Shown here in pieces: positions 60,976-64,000 of a stretch of DNA of 64,000 nt. Source of the stretch: Myxococcales bacterium (GTDB lineage Bacteria; Myxococcota_A; Polyangia; Polyangiales; Polyangiaceae). The stretch is from assembly GCA_016703425.1 (NCBI GenBank), contig JADJCA010000013.1, positions 355,737 to 419,736 on the forward strand. The letters are read 5' to 3'. The translations under genes were made by a program, and so were the position numbers. The notes under the pieces are model-generated. The model searched no databases. It worked only from the letters and a program-made list of their open reading frames with translations, and had not been told where the DNA came from. Position 1 is the stretch's first letter. Every line of letters begins with the position of its first letter.

Positions 60976-61924
60976 TCAGGAACGCGGCGTCGGCGGCGCA
61001 GCCGTATCGGCTTCGTTGAGCGTGACGCGGAGCACCTCGAGGTTACGCTCGACGTTCTCCAGGCGTCCCATTCCTACGAGCGGAACGAGATCGTCAGCCT
61101 TGCGCACGGGATCAAGCCGAGCGCGACGGACGAGACCGCGACGCCAGCTTTCTTCCGCGGCCATCTCTTCCGAGGGGCTGCAGGCGTGCGAAACGTTCGC
61201 CGCGAGGTTCGCGCCCTGGAACCGCGGAACCTGACTGCGCGCGCCAATCGTCGGGCTGCAGATCCGCGGGCGTGCCGGATCTTGCCGGTGAGAAGGCCGC
61301 GGTGGAGCGGTGAATACGCGACGAAGGTGATGCCGAGGGAGCGCGTGACAGGAAGGAGATCGAGCTCCGGATCGGCGCTGCGAGAGCGAGTATTCGGTCT
61401 GGAGCGCGGCGATCAGGTAGGTCGCGTGCGCGCGGCGGATGGTCATGGGTCCCGCCTCCGAGAGGAGCCGATGGCACGGACCTTCCACGCCACCGGCATC
61501 TCCGCCATGGCGCCGACCGACTCCTCGATGAGCACGTCGGGATCCACGCGGTGCGGGTGGTAGAGGTCGATGTGGTCGAGACCGAGGGTGTTTCAAGCTG
61601 CCGAGTCCGACGGCCTTGCAAATGCGGGAAGGCTTCCCTTGCTGGCCTTCGTGGCGACCACAGCCCGGTCGCGTCGATCGCGGACGTTTGGCGCGGCCGA
61701 CGAGACCTCGCTCTTTCCGTTGCCGTAGACTTCCGCGGTGTCGATGAGCGTGATACCACGCCTCGAGCGCGCGGTGGATGGCGAGGACGCCTGCCTCGCG
61801 TCGTCGCGGGTGTCCGTACCAGCCAGCGAACGCCATGGCGCCGAGGCCACGATCGCGCCAACGCGCACCTCACCCTGGCCCAGCTTTTGCGAGGTGTCGA
61901 TCGGGTGCGCTCCAATGCGCCCAT
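60976..61924 (-). pseudogene. Aldo/keto reductase gene, many frameshifts
   Basis: ATG 61924 is a possible start. Successive blocks in different frames spell an aldo/keto reductase: KLGQGEVRVGAI, RGLGAMAFAGWYG, GVLAIHRALEA, GITLIDTAEVYGNGKSE (active-site Asp and Tyr), DRAVVATKASKGSLPAF, SEAGPMTIRRAHA, AALQTEYSL, PRFQGANLAANV, VRKADDLVPLVGMGRLENVERNLEVL, ending at 60976. These NADPH-dependent barrel enzymes reduce aldehydes and ketones in the cytoplasm. At least six one- or two-base indels in 950 bp, with conserved residues intact, indicate poor sequence quality rather than decay. Confidence 0.82.
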
Positions 61925-62910
61925 CGACCGTCCACACCGGGCGAGGGCGGGAGCTTCTGCTTCTACGATGGGTGAGCGCGCGCGTGCACCTGGAGGCTAA
62001 GAACCGCATCGTGTAAGGTGTCGTCATTGCCCGAGTCAGCTTCAATTCGCATCAGCACCTCGAACGGTGAGTACGTGATCATTGCAACCGGGTCCGGCGC
62101 GATTTCCCGAGGCATAGAGCATGCAGACGACGTCATCGACATAACCACCGGCCTTCTCGCGATCCTCGCCGCCCTGTCGGTCTCGAAGAACTCTTCCTCA
62201 TCTACGAGTCGCGACGCGAGTTTCCCACCCTCGCCTGCCGTTCTTATTCACCCCTACCCGTCACGACGGAGGCCTACGCACGGCAGATCGCGAACGACTG
62301 GAACTTCAAGAGCGGAACCTTGGCCGGCTTTGTGACCCGCTTTCCCGTCGACGACGCGCGTACGCCTCTGAGTTCTCGCGTCGCGTCATTAGGGCTCCAG
62401 GACCTGAAGAGTTATGGGTGCCGGCGGAGGTTGGCCGGATGCAACGACCACATCCCCGCGCCGTCGAGGTCGTGGCGATTTCGCCGGCGACGGCTACCGA
62501 GGCCAGTTGGCTGAGAACTCCAGCGCCGAAGCCAAAGACGCCACGGCACAACTCGTGACCCTCGCAGGCGCGCTCTCGCCCGCAACAGGTTCGACGTCGT
62601 TTGCGAGATGGCAGCGAATTACTGCGGCGATCTTCCTCAACTACGTCTTCTGGCGGCAGCACGACGCTACCGACCAGGGCGCCGACGAAAGCGCTCGCGA
62701 CGAGCTTCTGCTCGGCCTGGAAACGCTGGGGCCGCAGGAGCGCGCGTCGCTCGAGCTGGGGGCTCGCACGAGAGTGATCGGCGGCAGGGCCGGGGCTGCT
62801 CGCCATCGGCCACCACCGCTCGACGTACGATCATCGCGGCGGCGAGCGCTGTACGCTCTCCCGGCGTCGCGCTATTATCACACCGCGTCCGGTGCGCTAC
62901 GACCAGCGGG
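61925..62910. other. Region without an assignable gene; one coding-like stretch
   Basis: A rightward, protein-like stretch begins at GTG 62018 (SIRISTSNGEYVIIATGSG) and continues one frame over from about 62185 (EELFLIYESRREFPTLACR, AYARQIANDWNFKSGTLAGF) to 62514. I do not recognise the family. Between 62515 and 62910 a short piece near 62590-62680 (RFDVVCEMAANYCGDLPQ) also looks coding, but frames change too often to define a gene. Confidence 0.35.
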
Positions 62911-64000
62911 ATGAGAATGGAGCGCCCGTTCGACACTGGTGGCGATCTCCGACGCTGATCGCCGCCGTCGGCGTCAGCACCTGCAACGGCAAGGCCAGGG
63001 GCCCGCGCCATCCAGCGCCCTCGACGCGTCGCTTGGCGACGTCTCGGCACCTCAGCTTGACGGCGGCGGCGCGAGCCGGGAAGCCTCGCTCGTCGACAGC
63101 GCCGTTCCGGCAGGCGGGCGCCAGGGATGCCAGCGTCGTCGGCGCCGACGCAAACGCTACCAACCCAGCGGTGCCGACTCGGCTTCGCTCGATGGGGCGT
63201 CGATTCCGGTCCGCTCCTTGACGTGCCGGCTGCCCGGTCTTCGCGGGCCCCGCCCGCCCCGGCATGACGCAGGCTTTCCGACGCGACAGGACTCGCACTC
63301 TGGCTCCGCCCGATCGCGGCGTGGCGACCGTAGACGGTGGCGCCGTTTGCCGTTGGGACGACATGAGCGGCAGCAGCCGTTCGTTTCGACCCCGGCGCAG
63401 CGCAAGCCCCGTCTTCTCACCGACGGGCATTCGCAACTTGCCCGCCGTGTCGTTTGTCGGCAATCAGCCGCTCGTGCGCGGAGACCTGCTGAAACTCGCG
63501 CGCCCCACGTCAGCTTGAACCTTCGCGATCTTCCAAGCCGTCGCCGAGACGACCCGCGGATTTCGTTCTGCAAAGACAGCTTCGCCCCGAACGGCGTCTA
63601 CTTCGGCATTGACCGGTTTGCTTTTCAAACGGTTGGCGGTCGCGAAGAAGGCGTTTACATCGCCGGCAGCAGCATTGCGACTCCAGCATCTTCACGTCAG
63701 GCCAGCCCCGGTCGCACATCTATTCGATCGGCGGCATGGTGCCCGACGGTGCTTCCAGCGTCTCTACCGCAGTCGCCCGCTTGCATCGCCACGCTCACGC
63801 GCGCACGCCCAACGGTACCGGAAGCTCGAAGGTTTGGGACTTCGGCAGGGCGCCCCGCACGGGCATGGGCTTCCGCCGACCGGACCTTCACCGGGCAACG
63901 CCATCGGCGAGGAAGTCTTGATCTTCGATCGCGAACTCGACCCCAGCGAGCGCGCACCGCGGTGCATCGTGCTTCCAGTGGCTTCCCTCCCTGAACATCC
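62911..64000 (+). pseudogene. LamG-like lipoprotein gene, frameshifted and cut by the window edge
   Basis: ATG 62911 or 62917 is followed, across frames, by a signal-like LIAAVGVSTC and an Asp/Ala/Gly linker (SSALDASLGDVSAPQLDGGG). A ConA/LamG-like domain then reads in pieces: PDRGVATVDGGAVCRWDDMSGSS, PVFSPTGIRNLPAVSFVGNQ, FCKDSFAPNGVYFGIDRFAF and IYSIGGMVPDG, and the frame-shifted end NAIGEEVLIFDRELDPSERA. These motifs are those of myxobacterial surface proteins with laminin-G-like sandwiches. The true end lies beyond base 64000. Confidence 0.65.

Overview
The window is high-GC DNA (roughly two-thirds G+C by eye) that looks like a chromosome segment of a Myxococcota bacterium, most likely class Polyangia. 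The signs are many predicted lipoproteins with Asp/Ala/Gly-rich linkers followed by Cys-rich or propeller-like domains, several FGE/SUMF1-fold lipoproteins, eukaryote-like Ser/Thr kinases, an AgmX/PglI-type C-terminal domain, and SMI1/KNR4, HEAT and LRR proteins. This placement is inference from gene content; no rRNA is present.

Layout. 1-4.7 kb: a left-truncated KAS III-like synthase, a DUF481-like outer-membrane protein, a small unknown gene, a GNAT-type acyltransferase and a soluble Ser/Thr kinase. 4.8-12.9 kb: a leftward nitrite/NO cluster with a CLC channel, NnrS, a HiPIP lipoprotein, Sco1, a NirV-like FGE-fold protein and a copper nitrite reductase fused to cytochrome c. Behind these lie a Crp/Fnr regulator and a class III nucleotidyl cyclase. 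Two near-identical TGA-N6-TCA operators sit before nirK and before the HiPIP gene. 13.0-17.3 kb: a frameshifted epimerase-like gene, boxB and boxA (benzoyl-CoA epoxidase and its reductase, with no boxC or ligase in view) and a four-CBS protein.

17.3-32.6 kb: lipoproteins, a sirtuin, an SMI1-BRCT-like-LRR fusion, a dienoyl-CoA isomerase-like crotonase, a membrane Ser/Thr kinase and a tandem pair of FGE-fold lipoproteins. 32.6-49.8 kb: more lipoproteins, an acyl-CoA synthetase remnant with a large internal deletion, an Imm11-like protein, a GST, two paralogous propeller-type exported proteins flanking a 1,224-residue propeller/SMI1/HEAT protein, a DUF1801 protein, an AgmX-like protein, LemA and an alpha/beta hydrolase. 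49.9-54.9 kb: a MacAB-type efflux operon, a VIT1/CCC1 fusion and a VOC-fold protein. 54.9-58.5 kb: two frameshifted genes and a Cys-rich lipoprotein.

58.6-64 kb: an initiator tRNA lacking one T-loop base, a duplication of its 3' end about 160 bp away, then an AbiEi/AbiEii toxin-antitoxin pair, a GLUG-like fragment, an aldo/keto reductase and a LamG-like lipoprotein cut by the right edge. These last genes are broken by many small indels although their motifs are intact, which points to unpolished sequence rather than old pseudogenes.

The most general signal is regulatory. At least 16 genes carry a TANNNT hexamer ending 6-10 nt before the start codon, mostly without a Shine-Dalgarno sequence. 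That is the geometry of leaderless transcripts, whereas the nirK and HiPIP genes keep ordinary ribosome binding sites.
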